Source: Streptosporangium brasiliense
GTDB lineage: Bacteria > Actinomycetota > Actinomycetes > Streptosporangiales > Streptosporangiaceae
DNA length: 64,000 nt
NCBI RefSeq assembly: GCF_030811595.1
Contig: NZ_JAUSRB010000002.1
Coordinates: 5,704,001 to 5,768,000, forward strand
Direction of reading: 5' to 3'
The position numbers were made by a program, and so were the translations under genes. A model generated the notes under the pieces. That model worked only from the letters and a program-made list of their open reading frames with translations. It did no database searches and was not told the DNA's origin. This document shows, piece after piece, positions 33,628 through 42,300 of this stretch (the first letter of the stretch is position 1; the number at the start of each line of letters is the position of its first letter).

Positions 33628-34553
33628 CGGTCCTGGCGATCGACATCGGCGGCACCAAGTTCGCCGCCGCGGCCGTCGACCCCGGCGGGACGCTGGTGCG
33701 GCGGGTGGAGCTGCCGGTGGGGGCCGACCCCACCGCGACGCTGACCGAGCTGCTCGACGAGGTCGGGACCGCGGGCCTGACCGGGGTCGGGATCGGCTCC
33801 GCGGGCCCGGTCGACGCGCCCGCCGGCACGGTCAGCCCGGTCAACATCCCGTCCTGGCGGGACTTCCCCCTGGTCACGACCGTGGGCCGGCTCCTGCCCG
33901 GCCTCCCCGTCGTGCTCGCCGGGGACGCCCAGTGCATGGCGCTGGGCGAGTGGTGGCGGGGGAGCCACGTCCCGCGCTCCCGGGCGCTGCTGGGGATCGT
34001 GGTCTCCACGGGGGTGGGCGGCGGGATCGTCCTGGACGGCGTGCCGTACCTGGGGCCGACGGGGAACGCCGGCCACATCGGGCACATCACCGTCGACCGG
34101 GACGGCGAGCTGTGCCCCTGCGGGGCGCTCGGCTGCCTGGAGACGGTCGCCAGCGGCCCGAGCATGGTCCGCTGGGCGCTGGCGAACGGCTGGGCCGCCC
34201 CGGCCGGGCACCCGGACGCCAAGGCGCTCGCGGCCGACGCCCGCCGCGCCGTCCCCGTCGCCCAGCGGGCCTTCCAGCGGACCGCGGACGCGCTGGCCGC
34301 GGCGGTCCTCACCACGGCGGCGCTGTTCGACATCGACGACGTCGTCATCGGCGGCGGGGTGGCGGCGGCGGGGGAGACCCTGCTCACCCCGCTGCGGCAG
34401 GCGGTCGCCAAGCAGGCCGGCCTCGGCTTCCTGCGCCGCCTCACCGTCAGCCCGACCTCGCTGGAGCGCGACGCGGGCCTGTACGGCGCCGCCGCGCTGG
34501 CCCTCACCGCCGCCGCACCAGATCTGTCACGCCAGAAGGGACCATTGGGATGA
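33624..34553 (+). CDS. ROK-family sugar kinase
   Basis: A 309-residue ROK protein without a DNA-binding domain, so a kinase and not a repressor. It has phosphate-1 loop LAIDIGGTKFAAAAVD, GIGSAGPVD, GIVVSTGVGGGIVLDG, the zinc motif CPCGALGCLE preceded by GHIGHITVD, and VVIGGGVAAAGE. It phosphorylates glucose or another hexose/amino sugar. The operon partners (isomerase-like, Gfo/Idh/MocA) suggest catabolism of an uncommon sugar or inositol-like compound. Start overlaps the leader ORF and stop overlaps the next gene (both ATGA). Confidence 0.9.
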   Translation: MTVLAIDIGGTKFAAAAVDPGGTLVRRVELPVGADPTATLTELLDEVGTAGLTGVGIGSAGPVDAPAGTVSPVNIPSWRDFPLVTTVGRLLPGLPVVLAGDAQCMALGEWWRGSHVPRSRALLGIVVSTGVGGGIVLDGVPYLGPTGNAGHIGHITVDRDGELCPCGALGCLETVASGPSMVRWALANGWAAPAGHPDAKALAADARRAVPVAQRAFQRTADALAAAVLTTAALFDIDDVVIGGGVAAAGETLLTPLRQAVAKQAGLGFLRRLTVSPTSLERDAGLYGAAALALTAAAPDLSRQKGPLG

Positions 34554-35299
34554 GCCCGCTCGCCGTCCAGCTGTACTCCGTGCGCGAGCAGGCGGCCGTC
34601 GACCGCCGTGCGGTGCTGCGCCGTATCGCCGAGATCGGTTACGGCGCCGTCGAGCCGTACGACGCGCACCTGGACCCCGACGGACTCGCCGCCGACCTGG
34701 AGGCGACCGGGCTGCGGGCGTGCAGCGCGCACGCCCCGCTGCTCGACGAGCGCCGGGCGGCGGCGCTCGCCGCCGCGGTCAGGATCGGGGCGGACACGGT
34801 CATCGTGCCGGCCGCTCCCACCGAGTGGTTCGCCGACCGGGACGGCCTGGAGCGGGCTGCCCGGACCCTCAACGGGGCGGCCCGCGAGGCGGCCGACCTC
34901 GGCCTGCGGCTGGGATACCACAACCACTGGTGGGAGCTGGAGCAGCGGGTGGACGGCCGCCCGGCGCTGGAGGCGCTGGAGGAACTGCTGGACCCGGAGG
35001 TGCTCCTGGAGGTGGACGTCTACTGGGCGGCGACGGGCGGGACCGACCCGTCCGCGCTGCTGGCCCGGCTGGGCCGGCGGGTGCGCCACCTGCACGTCAA
35101 GGACGGGCCGGCGACCAAGGAGGGGCCGATGACGGCGGTGGGCGCGGGCGAGGTGCCGATCGTGGAGGCGCTGGTCGCCGCCCCCGACGCCGTGCGGATC
35201 GTGGAGCTGGACCACTGCGCCACCGACATGGTCGAGGCGCTGGCCGCCAGCCACACCTACCTGACCGGCCTCGTCGAGGCCGGGCGGGTGAGCCCGTGA
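34550..35299 (+). CDS. Sugar phosphate isomerase/epimerase-family TIM barrel protein
   Basis: A 249-residue AP-endonuclease-2-type barrel. Motifs are LAVQLYSVREQAAVD, YGAVEPYDAHLDP, LRLGYHNHWWELE with metal-binding His/Glu, LLEVDVYWAATGG and RHLHVKDGP. The family includes xylose isomerase-like, IolE-like and 3-dehydroshikimate dehydratase-like enzymes. It is coupled by ATGA to the ROK kinase and by GTGA to the oxidoreductase. With those partners it probably epimerises or dehydrates a keto-sugar; the substrate is unknown. Confidence 0.87.
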   Translation: MSPLAVQLYSVREQAAVDRRAVLRRIAEIGYGAVEPYDAHLDPDGLAADLEATGLRACSAHAPLLDERRAAALAAAVRIGADTVIVPAAPTEWFADRDGLERAARTLNGAAREAADLGLRLGYHNHWWELEQRVDGRPALEALEELLDPEVLLEVDVYWAATGGTDPSALLARLGRRVRHLHVKDGPATKEGPMTAVGAGEVPIVEALVAAPDAVRIVELDHCATDMVEALAASHTYLTGLVEAGRVSP

Positions 35300-36396
35300 C
35301 GGGCCCGGTCGGCGTGGCCGTCGTCGGCTGCGGCACCATCAGCCACCAGTATCTGCGCAACCTCACCTCCTTCCCCGACCTGCGGGTGGTGGGGTGCGCG
35401 GACCTCGACGTGGAACGCGCCCGGCAGGTCGCGCGGCAGTACGGCGTGCCGGTGGCCGGGGCGCCGGCCGAGGTGATCGCCCACCCCGACGTCGAACTCG
35501 TCGTCAACCTCACGATCCCGGCCGCGCACGCGGCGGTGGCCGCCGCGGCGGTCGCGGCCGGCCGCCACGTCTACAACGAGAAGCCGTTCGCCCTGGACAG
35601 GGAGTCCGGCACGGAGGTGATCGAGGCCGCGGCCGCGGCGGGAGTGCGCCTCGGCTGCGCCCCCGACACCTTCCTCGGAGCCGGCCTGCAGACCGCGGCC
35701 CGGCTCGTCGCCGAGGGCGCCATCGGCACCCCGCTGACCGCGCTGACGCTGCTGCAGACCCCCGGCCCCGAATCGTGGCATCCCAGCCCGGAATTCCTGT
35801 TCAAGCCCGGCGCCGGACCGCTGTTCGACATGGGCCCCTACTACCTGACCGCCCTGGTGACGCTGTTCGGACCGGCCGAGCGGGTGGCCGCGGTCGCCCG
35901 CCGGGCCCGGGAGGAACGGGTCGTCGGCTCCGGGCCCCGGGCCGGGACCCGGTTCCCGGTGGAGGTGCCCACCCACACCACCGCGCTCCTGGAGTTCGCC
36001 GCCGGACAGGCCGCCACCATGGTGTTCAGCTTCGACTCACCGCTGCCCCGGCTGGGTTTCATCGAGATCACCGGGACGGAGGCGACCATGGAACTGCCCG
36101 ATCCCAACACCTTCGACGGCGCGGTGCGCCTGCGCCGGGCCCTCGCCGACGACTGGGTCACCGTCCCGGCGGAGGGCGCCACCGCCGGCCGCGGGCTGGG
36201 CGTGCTCGACATGGCCCAGGCCATCCGGGCGGGCCGGCCGCACCGCGCGACGGGGGAGCTGGGCCTGCACGTCCTGGACACGATGCTGGCCGTCGCGGGC
36301 TCCGCGGAGCGGGGCGAGTTCCTGCCGGTCGGCAGCACCTGCGAGGTCCCCGGCCCGCTGCCCGCCGGCTGGGACCCGGCGCAGGGCCTGCTGTGA
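35296..36396 (+). CDS. Gfo/Idh/MocA-family oxidoreductase
   Basis: A 366-residue NAD(P)-dependent sugar dehydrogenase. It has Rossmann GVAVVGCGTISHQYLRNL, VVNLTIPAAHAAVAAAAVAAGRHVYNEKPFALD with the EKP motif, and GPLFDMGPYYLTALVTLFGPAE containing the D-x-x-x-Y/H catalytic region. GTG start overlaps the isomerase stop. It is the last gene of the ROK operon; downstream are tandem repeats. It likely oxidises or reduces the same sugar handled by the two upstream enzymes. Confidence 0.9.
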   Translation: MTGPVGVAVVGCGTISHQYLRNLTSFPDLRVVGCADLDVERARQVARQYGVPVAGAPAEVIAHPDVELVVNLTIPAAHAAVAAAAVAAGRHVYNEKPFALDRESGTEVIEAAAAAGVRLGCAPDTFLGAGLQTAARLVAEGAIGTPLTALTLLQTPGPESWHPSPEFLFKPGAGPLFDMGPYYLTALVTLFGPAERVAAVARRAREERVVGSGPRAGTRFPVEVPTHTTALLEFAAGQAATMVFSFDSPLPRLGFIEITGTEATMELPDPNTFDGAVRLRRALADDWVTVPAEGATAGRGLGVLDMAQAIRAGRPHRATGELGLHVLDTMLAVAGSAERGEFLPVGSTCEVPGPLPAGWDPAQGLL

Positions 36397-36440
36397 CATC
36401 CGGCGGCCCGCCGGTGGCCGCCGCCCCCGCCGGAGGGCGG

Positions 36441-36558
36441 TGACCCGCCCTTCCCCGGGGGCGCGCCGCCGTCCCAGGGGGGTCACCTACCCCTCCCCGG
36501 GGCGCGCCACCGTCCCAGGGGTGACCCGCCCTTCCCCGGGGGCGCGCCGCCGTCCGGG
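36441..36558. repeat. Three-copy tandem repeat of about 40 bp
   Basis: Units begin at 36441, 36483 and 36522. Each contains T(g/c)ACC(c/t)(g/a)CCC(t)TCCCCGGGG(g)CGCGCC(g/a)CCGTCC. It lies between the ROK operon and a small gene on the other strand. The GC-rich units could fold; function unknown. Confidence 0.7.
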
Positions 36559-36590
36559 AGCGTCAGGGGCCGGACCCGTCGCGCTCCGGC

Positions 36591-36797
36591 TCAGGGAGCC
36601 TGGCCGGCCGCCTCCCGGCCGTCCGCCGGGACCGCCTCCCAGCCGTCCGCCGTGGCCTCCTCCAGCCGGGCGCGGAGCCGGAGCCGGATCTCGTCCGGGG
36701 TGTAGGCCTGCCGCCGCCGTTCCGCCCGCGCGATCACCACGCCGGTCGCCGCCACGCCCGCGACGCCTGCCAGGCCGAGTATCTTCCACCACCGCAT
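36591..36797 (-). CDS. Small conserved membrane-anchored protein
   Basis: A 68-residue protein with one N-terminal transmembrane helix (KILGLAGVAGVAATGVVIA) followed by a basic, charged region (RAERRRQAYTPDEIRLRLRARLEEA) likely helical in the cytoplasm. Small proteins of this form are common in Streptosporangium relatives; function unknown. It is divergent from the NlpC/P60-like gene, 17 bp apart. Confidence 0.65.
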   Translation of the reverse strand: MRWWKILGLAGVAGVAATGVVIARAERRRQAYTPDEIRLRLRARLEEATADGWEAVPADGREAAGQAP

Positions 36798-36814
36798 GTC
36801 CCTAGGCTACAGAG

Positions 36815-37468
36815 ATGCCCGGCAAGAGCATCAGCCTCGACGAGGCGGTCAACCTGACCCGTACCGGCGACGTGTGGCTGTTCCGCGGCCGCACCGTGCC
36901 CGACCGAGCGATCCAGACGGTGACGAACAGTCCCGTCAACCATGTCGGAATGTCCGTCGTCATCGACGACATGCCCCCGTTGATGTGGCACGCCGAACTC
37001 GGCCGCTCGCTGCCCGACCTGTGGTCGGGCACCCACCAGCGCGGGGTCCAGCTCCACGACCTGCGCGAGGCGGTCCGCGTGTGGGCCACCAAGTACGGCC
37101 AGCGCGCCTGGCTGCGCCAGCTCGACCCCCAGGTCACCCGGGAGATGGAGGACGCGGTCCTGCGCACCGTCGCCCGGCTGGACGGCACCCCGTTCCCGTC
37201 CACGGCCCGGCTCGCCGGGCGCTGGGTCCGCGGGCGGGTGCCGAAGATCCTGAAGCGGGGCGCCGAGGAGAGCGCCCTGGAGAGCGCCTACTGCGCGGAG
37301 GTCGTCGCCGTCACCTACGAGGCGATGGGGCTGCTGCCCGGCGGCCGCCGCCCGAACTGGTACGACCCGGGCCGGTTTTGGAGCGGTGACGACCTTGAGC
37401 TGTCCGGCGGGTTCCAGCTCGGCGGGGAGATCACCGTGAAGCTGGCGCAGGCCGTGGGGCGGACCTGA
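36815..37468 (+). CDS. Permuted papain-like (NlpC/P60 superfamily, YiiX/C92-type) protein
   Basis: A 217-residue protein. GDVWLFRGRTVPDRAIQTVTNSPVNHVGMSVVI provides the catalytic His (NHVGM) of the permuted NlpC/P60 fold, and the nucleophile Cys is in SAYCAEVVAVTYEAMGLL near residue 160. In this circularly permuted group His precedes Cys. No signal peptide, so it is intracellular. Known relatives act as amidases or thioesterases on lipids or peptides. Substrate unknown. Confidence 0.78.
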   Translation: MPGKSISLDEAVNLTRTGDVWLFRGRTVPDRAIQTVTNSPVNHVGMSVVIDDMPPLMWHAELGRSLPDLWSGTHQRGVQLHDLREAVRVWATKYGQRAWLRQLDPQVTREMEDAVLRTVARLDGTPFPSTARLAGRWVRGRVPKILKRGAEESALESAYCAEVVAVTYEAMGLLPGGRRPNWYDPGRFWSGDDLELSGGFQLGGEITVKLAQAVGRT

Positions 37469-37616
37469 CCGCGGGCGCAACCCCCGGCGGCCCGTCGCCC
37501 GAAGTCACAGGTGGCGGATCCCGTCGCTCGGCGCAGCCGCGGACACCCGCGGCGGGCCCGTCGCCGTGGACGCGAGGGGGAGTGGGCCGTGCCGGACACC
37601 GTCGAGGCGGGCGGGG

Positions 37617-38078
37617 TCAGGCGAGGCGGGCGGGGAAGCCGCCGGTGGCGATCGGCCCCCAGCGGACCGGGGTGAGCCGCAGCAGTGACTTGCCCTGACG
37701 GACCATGGCCGCGCGGTAGTCGTCCCAGTCGGGGTGCTCGCCGGCGACGGCCCGGTAGTAGTCGACCAGCGGCTCCAGCGCCTCGGGCAGGTCCAGGACC
37801 TCCGCCGTGCCGTCCACCTGGACCCAGGGCCCGTCGAAGTCGTCCGACAGGACCACGATGCTCACCCGGGGGTCGCGGCGGGCGTTGGCCGCTTTCGCGC
37901 GCTCGGGGTAGGTGGACACCACGATGCGCCCCTCGGCGTCGACGCCGCAGGTCACCGGGGAGGCCTGGGGGCCGCCGTCGCGGCGCGCCGTGATGACCAG
38001 CGCGCGGTGGCGCCCGCGCAGGAACTCCAGCAGCCGATCACGGGAGACGACCTCGTTGGTAGCGATCTTCGGGCTCAT
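37617..38078 (-). CDS. PPOX-class (pyridoxamine oxidase-fold) F420-type enzyme
   Basis: A 153-residue split-barrel flavin/F420-binding protein. Its blocks are ALVITARRDGGPQASPVTCGVDAEGRIVVSTYPERAKAANARRDPRVSIVVLSDDF and WVQVDGTAEVLDLPEALEPLVDYYRAVAGEHPDW. In actinobacteria this group (Rv1155-like) uses F420 or binds haem/flavin. ATG 38078 follows GGGGG; a longer frame upstream has no similarity. Confidence 0.85.
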   Translation of the reverse strand: MSPKIATNEVVSRDRLLEFLRGRHRALVITARRDGGPQASPVTCGVDAEGRIVVSTYPERAKAANARRDPRVSIVVLSDDFDGPWVQVDGTAEVLDLPEALEPLVDYYRAVAGEHPDWDDYRAAMVRQGKSLLRLTPVRWGPIATGGFPARLA

Positions 38079-38269
38079 GCCCCCACTGTACGGGGCGCCC
38101 CATGGACACCCCGGCGTCTCCTCACAGCAGGGAGATATGTGGTCAAGAGTCACTCTATGGGGCATTTAACCTGAAATTGGAGGGAATTGATCTACGAAAG
38201 ATCGATGAGCGGCGCGGGGCCCGGCGGACGGATCCCGGAGGGCTCATCCATCCATCCAAGGAGATCACT

Positions 38270-38956
38270 GTGAAGAAGAAGGCTCTGCTCGCCTCGGCCC
38301 TGACCGCGCTGGCTCTGGCCGCGGTCCCCGTCGCCGGCCACGCGGCCGCCACGGGCTCCGTCCTCCGGGTCTCTCCCACGCCCATGCCCACGGACATGAC
38401 CTCCGAGTCGCCCACGGACATGACCTCGGAGTCGCCCGGGGCCATGACCAAGCCGTTCGGCCCCGGCTGTTCCTCCCTGCCCGCCTCCGGCCCGGGCAGC
38501 CCCGGCAGCATAGCCTCGGAGCCGCTCGGCACCGCGCTCTCCCATATCCCGCAGCTGTCCACGCTGGCCAAGGCCGCCAAGCAGGCCGGACTGATCGAGA
38601 AGCTGGACTCCGCACCGGACATAACGGTGTTCGCCCCCACCGACGAGGCCTTCGGCAAGATCCCCAAGGAGGTCCTCGCGAAGGCCCTGGCGGACAAGGA
38701 GCTCCTGACCAAGATTCTCAACAACCACGTCGTCGAGGGGAAGAAGACCCCCGCCGAACTCGCCGAGGGGCCGCTGACCACGCTCGGCGGCGGCACGCTG
38801 ACCGTCAAGAAGGCCGGCGAGGAGGACTACACCGTCGAGGACGCCAAGGTCGTCTGTGGCAACCTGCAGACCTCCAACGCCACCGTCTACCTCGTCGACA
38901 TGGTTCTCCTCCCCCACGCCGAGGGGGCACCGAGCTCCGAGGCGACGCCGAGCTGA
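38270..38956 (+). CDS. Secreted fasciclin (FAS1) domain protein
   Basis: A 228-residue protein: signal peptide (ALLASALTALALAAVPVAGHA), a short Ser/Thr/Pro linker with a duplicated PTDMTSES, then one FAS1 domain (~75-215). FAS1 hallmarks are ITVFAPTDEAFGKIPKEVLAKAL (H1-like) and VYLVDMVLLP (H2). FAS1 proteins mediate adhesion at the cell surface; mycobacterial MPT83/MPB70 are small examples. GTG is preceded by AAGGAG six bases upstream. A terminator follows. Confidence 0.9.
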   Translation: MKKKALLASALTALALAAVPVAGHAAATGSVLRVSPTPMPTDMTSESPTDMTSESPGAMTKPFGPGCSSLPASGPGSPGSIASEPLGTALSHIPQLSTLAKAAKQAGLIEKLDSAPDITVFAPTDEAFGKIPKEVLAKALADKELLTKILNNHVVEGKKTPAELAEGPLTTLGGGTLTVKKAGEEDYTVEDAKVVCGNLQTSNATVYLVDMVLLPHAEGAPSSEATPS

Positions 38957-38964
38957 ACGGCCGT

Positions 38965-38989
38965 AGGGGCGCCTGCCGCGGGCGCCCCT
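38965..38989 (+). terminator. Terminator of the fasciclin gene
   Basis: AGGGGCGCC at 38965-38973 pairs with GGCGCCCCT at 38981-38989 around a 7-nt loop, eight bases after the stop. Confidence 0.75.
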
Positions 38990-39220
38990 CGCCGTCTCCC
39001 CTCCGGCGGATGACGAGTGCCGCGCCCGTCCCGGGGGCGGCCGGCGCGGTACTCGGCGGGCGGGGGCGGCACGGGGCGGAGGACGGATCCGGCCGGCGGG
39101 CGCCCCCGGGAGGCGGAGGCCGGAGCTACCGCATTTTCACCCGAATTCTGCTATATCGGCAGACATCAATGCATATGTGGAGAAAGGTGCTAATCCGTTC
39201 ACGCACTGACGGGGGATCCA

Positions 39221-39880
39221 ATGATCCGAAGGATTATCGTCCTGCTGGCCGTCGCGGCCGTCGTTCTGGGCGGCACCGCCGGAGCCATCGCCGCTCAGCC
39301 GAATCTCAACGAGCAGGACAAGAAGTTTCTGGTTCAGATACATCGGGTCAACCTGACCGAGATCCAGGCGGGGAAGCTCGCCCAGCAGAGATCGACAGAC
39401 CGCAGCATAAGTGACATCGGGAAAGTTCTGGTTGACAACCATACGAAGCTGGACGAGAGCGTGCGGCAGGCGGCCCAGAAGGCCAAAGTGCCGCTTCCCG
39501 GAGATCCGAACGCCGACCAGCGCGATCAGCTCGCCGAGCTGTCGAGGCTGACCGGGCAGGTCTTCGACAACGTGTGGCTGGCCGCGATGATCGTCGGCCA
39601 CCGCCAGACCCTTGACCGCCTGGATCAGGAGCTGCGCGAAGGTTCGTCCCCTGAGGTGAAGAAGCTGGCCGAGGACGCCAGGCCGGTGGTGCGGGAGCAC
39701 CTGAACCTGCTCCGCAAGGCCCGCGGCGGCACCGTGCGTCCCAGCCCCAGCCCCAGCCCCAGCGGCACCGTGTCTCCCAGCCCCGGTGGCACCGTGTCTC
39801 CCGGCCCCGGTGGCACCATGAGCCCCGGTCACGAGGGCACCGGGAGCCCCATGCCTCCCCCTGGCGGCACCGGCGAGTGA
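39221..39880 (+). CDS. DUF4142-domain exported protein
   Basis: A 219-residue protein with a signal peptide (IIVLLAVAAVVLGGTAGAIAAQ) and a four-helix DUF4142 domain (~30-165): DKKFLVQIHRVNLTEIQAGKLAQQRS, IGKVLVDNHTKLDESVRQAAQKA. The C-terminal 50 residues are a repetitive Pro/Ser/Gly/Thr tail with repeated SPGPGGT-type units. DUF4142 is a ferritin-like fold of unknown role, sometimes linked to envelope stress. ATG follows GGGGG. Confidence 0.85.
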   Translation: MIRRIIVLLAVAAVVLGGTAGAIAAQPNLNEQDKKFLVQIHRVNLTEIQAGKLAQQRSTDRSISDIGKVLVDNHTKLDESVRQAAQKAKVPLPGDPNADQRDQLAELSRLTGQVFDNVWLAAMIVGHRQTLDRLDQELREGSSPEVKKLAEDARPVVREHLNLLRKARGGTVRPSPSPSPSGTVSPSPGGTVSPGPGGTMSPGHEGTGSPMPPPGGTGE

Positions 39881-39916
39881 CGGGCGGAGGAGGCGGGCGG
39901 ACGGCATGCCCGCCCG

Positions 39917-39990
39917 CCGCGTCTCCGCCGGGTCCGTCCGAGCCGTCCCGCCGCGTCTCCGCCGGGTCCGTCCGAGCCGTCCCGCCGCGG
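39917..39990. repeat. 34-bp tandem repeat
   Basis: Identical units start at 39917 and 39951, with a six-base start of a third at 39985; each begins CCGCGTCTCCGCCGGGTCCG. Intergenic. Confidence 0.85.
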
Positions 39991-40038
39991 ACCACGGTCG
40001 GGCTCTCCCGTGAGACGGGGGTCGCGCTCCCCGGAGGC

Positions 40039-40080
40039 CGTGCTCCCGAAACAGGAGAACCGTGCTCCCGAAACAGGAGA
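40039..40080. repeat. Two identical 20-bp direct repeats
   Basis: CGTGCTCCCGAAACAGGAGA at 40039-40058 and 40061-40080, 22-bp period. Each contains CTCC...GGAG inverted arms, so each could be a protein-binding site. Confidence 0.8.
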
Positions 40081-40259
40081 GGTGCGCCGGAACGGCCGAG
40101 TGATCGACGGCGACGCGTATATCTCACCTGTTCCACCAATATCTATGATCTTTTCCGTCGGAGCCTTTCCGTCCGTGGCATGATGCGATGGGCTTGCCGT
40201 CACGCAGATCTGTGCGGATAGTTGATGATCTACGGACGAGCTTTAAGGAGAAGCCCGAC

Positions 40260-42293
40260 ATGCCGGAGGTCGAGCCCCTGCACTCGGATGATCCGCCTTA
40301 TTTAGGTTCATATCGGATTGTCGGGAAACTCGGCGAGGGCGGGAAGAGCACCGTCTATCTGGCGACGGGGCCGGGGGAGGAGCACGTCGCCGTCAAACTC
40401 GTGCACGCCGATCTGACCGGGAGCGAACGGTTCCTGCGCAAGGTCGAGGAACTGCGGCAGGTGTCCGCCTTCTGCACCGCGCAGGTCGTCGAGACCGGCC
40501 TGGCCGGCGATCGGCCGTACGTGGTCAGCGAATACATCGACGGTCCCACCCTGTACAAGGCCGTCGAGGACGACGGTCCGCTGCGCGGCGCGGCGCTGCA
40601 CCGGCTCGCCATCGGCACGATGACGGCCCTGGTCGCCATCCACCAGGCCGGGATCGTCCACCGTGACTTCAACCCGGGCAGCGTGCTGCTCGGCCCGGAC
40701 GGGCCGCGAGTGATCGATTTCGGCATCGCCGAGGCGCTCGAGGCCGGGGCCGGCAGCACCACGCGGTCGGTCGGCATGCCCGCCTACCTGACGCCGGAGC
40801 AGTTGGAGGGCGAGCCCGTGGGGCCGGCGGCCGATCTGTTCGCGTGGGGCGCCACGATGCTCTTCGCGGCATCCGGGCGGTCGCCCTTCGAGGCGGACTC
40901 CATGTCGGCGACGATCAATCGGGTCCTGGGGGGCGAGCCGGACCTCACCGTCCTGGGCGACGACCTCCGCGGCCTGGTGGCCGACTGCCTGGCCAAGGAC
41001 CCCCGGAACCGGCCGGCCGCCAGCGACGTCCTGCTCAGGCTGGTCGGGCACTCCACGATCCTGGCGACCGCCGAGCCGCTCCCCTCCGTCCCGGCCGCCG
41101 CCGGCCCGGATCTCCGGTCCGCTCCGCCGCCCGATCCGGCCACGCGCGTGCGGCTCCCGCCCCCGCCCCAGCCCCCGTCCCGGCCGGGCCGGCGCCGCCG
41201 TTCCGTGCTGCTCGGCGCCGCCGCCGTGGCCATCGCCCTCGTCTCGGGCGGCACCGTCTACGCGTTGACCCCCCGTGCGGCCCCCGTCCGGGTGGCCGCA
41301 CCGCCCCCCACACCGCTCCCCTCCCCCTCTCCCGTCGTCATCGAGGCGTCACCGACGCCTCCCCCGGCGGCCACGGGGAAGGTGAAGGCCCCGGGGAGGC
41401 GGCTCACGCTGCACGAGAACCCGGCGGACCCGGTGCGCCTGGCGTCCTACTTCATCACCGACCACAAGGGCCCGGTCTACCGCACATACGCGCGTGTCCC
41501 GGGCGGTGACGCCTTCCGCCTGGTGGCGCAGGACGCCGACTTCGGCGACCCCACGGTCTCGCCGGACGGCAAGTGGGTCGCGGTCAACCCCTGGCTCAAG
41601 TTCGCCGCGTCGAGCTACGACTACGTCACCTTCATCAACTCGGCCACCGGCGAGAAGTTCTCGGTGGACACGCTCAAGCAGCCGCTGAGAGGACTCTCGG
41701 GGACGTGGAGCCCGGACAGCAGGCGGCTGCTCCTGACCGTCTACGATTTCGACGTCAAGCAGAAGGTGCAGTACCCCGCGGGGTTCGTCGTCGTCGACGT
41801 CGGCACCCGCAAGGCGACCGTCGTCAAGACCGACGACCAGCGGGACGGCTACGGCAACTTCGACTGGAGCCCCGACGGGACCCTCGTGGTCGGCGCCTAC
41901 GAGCACAAGAAGCCGACGTTCGGAGTCCGGTTCCGCGACCAGAGCGGGAAGGTCGTGCGGACCATGCCCTGGGTGGGGCTGATGCCCGGTCCCGGGATCT
42001 TCTCCCCTTCGGGCACGCGTTTCTACACCTACTGCCCGGAGAGCACGGGCAAGCGGAACGCCGGATGCGTGTGGGACGCCAAGACCGGCAACAGGATCGC
42101 CTCGGTCCCGGTCTGGGACGGCGACACCACGATAGTGGGATGGTGGGACGAGCACCATCTGATCGTCCGCGACCCGCGGAAGGACCCCTTCAAGTACGTC
42201 GTCGTGGATCTCCACGGCAAGGTGGTCCGCACCCTGGCCGAGATCACCAGGAAGAACGCCAAGGTCGTCCAGTTCAGATTCGCCCGGAAGTAA
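40260..42293 (+). CDS. Membrane Ser/Thr kinase-like protein with degenerate catalytic loop and extracellular propeller-like domain
   Basis: A 677-residue protein. A kinase domain (~20-280) keeps the ATP lysine K46 (VAVK) and DFG (VIDFGIA). The catalytic loop reads HRDFNPGS: D136 remains, but Lys is N138 and the Mg-binding Asn is S141. The glycine loop GEGGKS has Ser for the third Gly and APE is TPE. It may be a pseudokinase. A Pro-rich juxtamembrane segment, one helix (~318-338) and a C-terminal domain with TolB-like SPDGKW, SPDSRR and SPDGTL repeats follow. ATG 40260 has AAGGAG upstream. Seven bases separate it from its intact paralogue. Confidence 0.88.
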   Translation: MPEVEPLHSDDPPYLGSYRIVGKLGEGGKSTVYLATGPGEEHVAVKLVHADLTGSERFLRKVEELRQVSAFCTAQVVETGLAGDRPYVVSEYIDGPTLYKAVEDDGPLRGAALHRLAIGTMTALVAIHQAGIVHRDFNPGSVLLGPDGPRVIDFGIAEALEAGAGSTTRSVGMPAYLTPEQLEGEPVGPAADLFAWGATMLFAASGRSPFEADSMSATINRVLGGEPDLTVLGDDLRGLVADCLAKDPRNRPAASDVLLRLVGHSTILATAEPLPSVPAAAGPDLRSAPPPDPATRVRLPPPPQPPSRPGRRRRSVLLGAAAVAIALVSGGTVYALTPRAAPVRVAAPPPTPLPSPSPVVIEASPTPPPAATGKVKAPGRRLTLHENPADPVRLASYFITDHKGPVYRTYARVPGGDAFRLVAQDADFGDPTVSPDGKWVAVNPWLKFAASSYDYVTFINSATGEKFSVDTLKQPLRGLSGTWSPDSRRLLLTVYDFDVKQKVQYPAGFVVVDVGTRKATVVKTDDQRDGYGNFDWSPDGTLVVGAYEHKKPTFGVRFRDQSGKVVRTMPWVGLMPGPGIFSPSGTRFYTYCPESTGKRNAGCVWDAKTGNRIASVPVWDGDTTIVGWWDEHHLIVRDPRKDPFKYVVVDLHGKVVRTLAEITRKNAKVVQFRFARK

Positions 42294-42300
42294 GCCGGCC

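Larger units (their letters stand above)
39881..40259. other. Intergenic region with two sets of short tandem repeats
   Basis: No gene is supported in these 379 bp. A 34-bp unit is repeated twice plus a fragment (from 39917), and a 20-bp unit is repeated twice (40039-40080). AT-richer sequence at 40120-40230 probably carries the kinase promoter. Confidence 0.6.
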
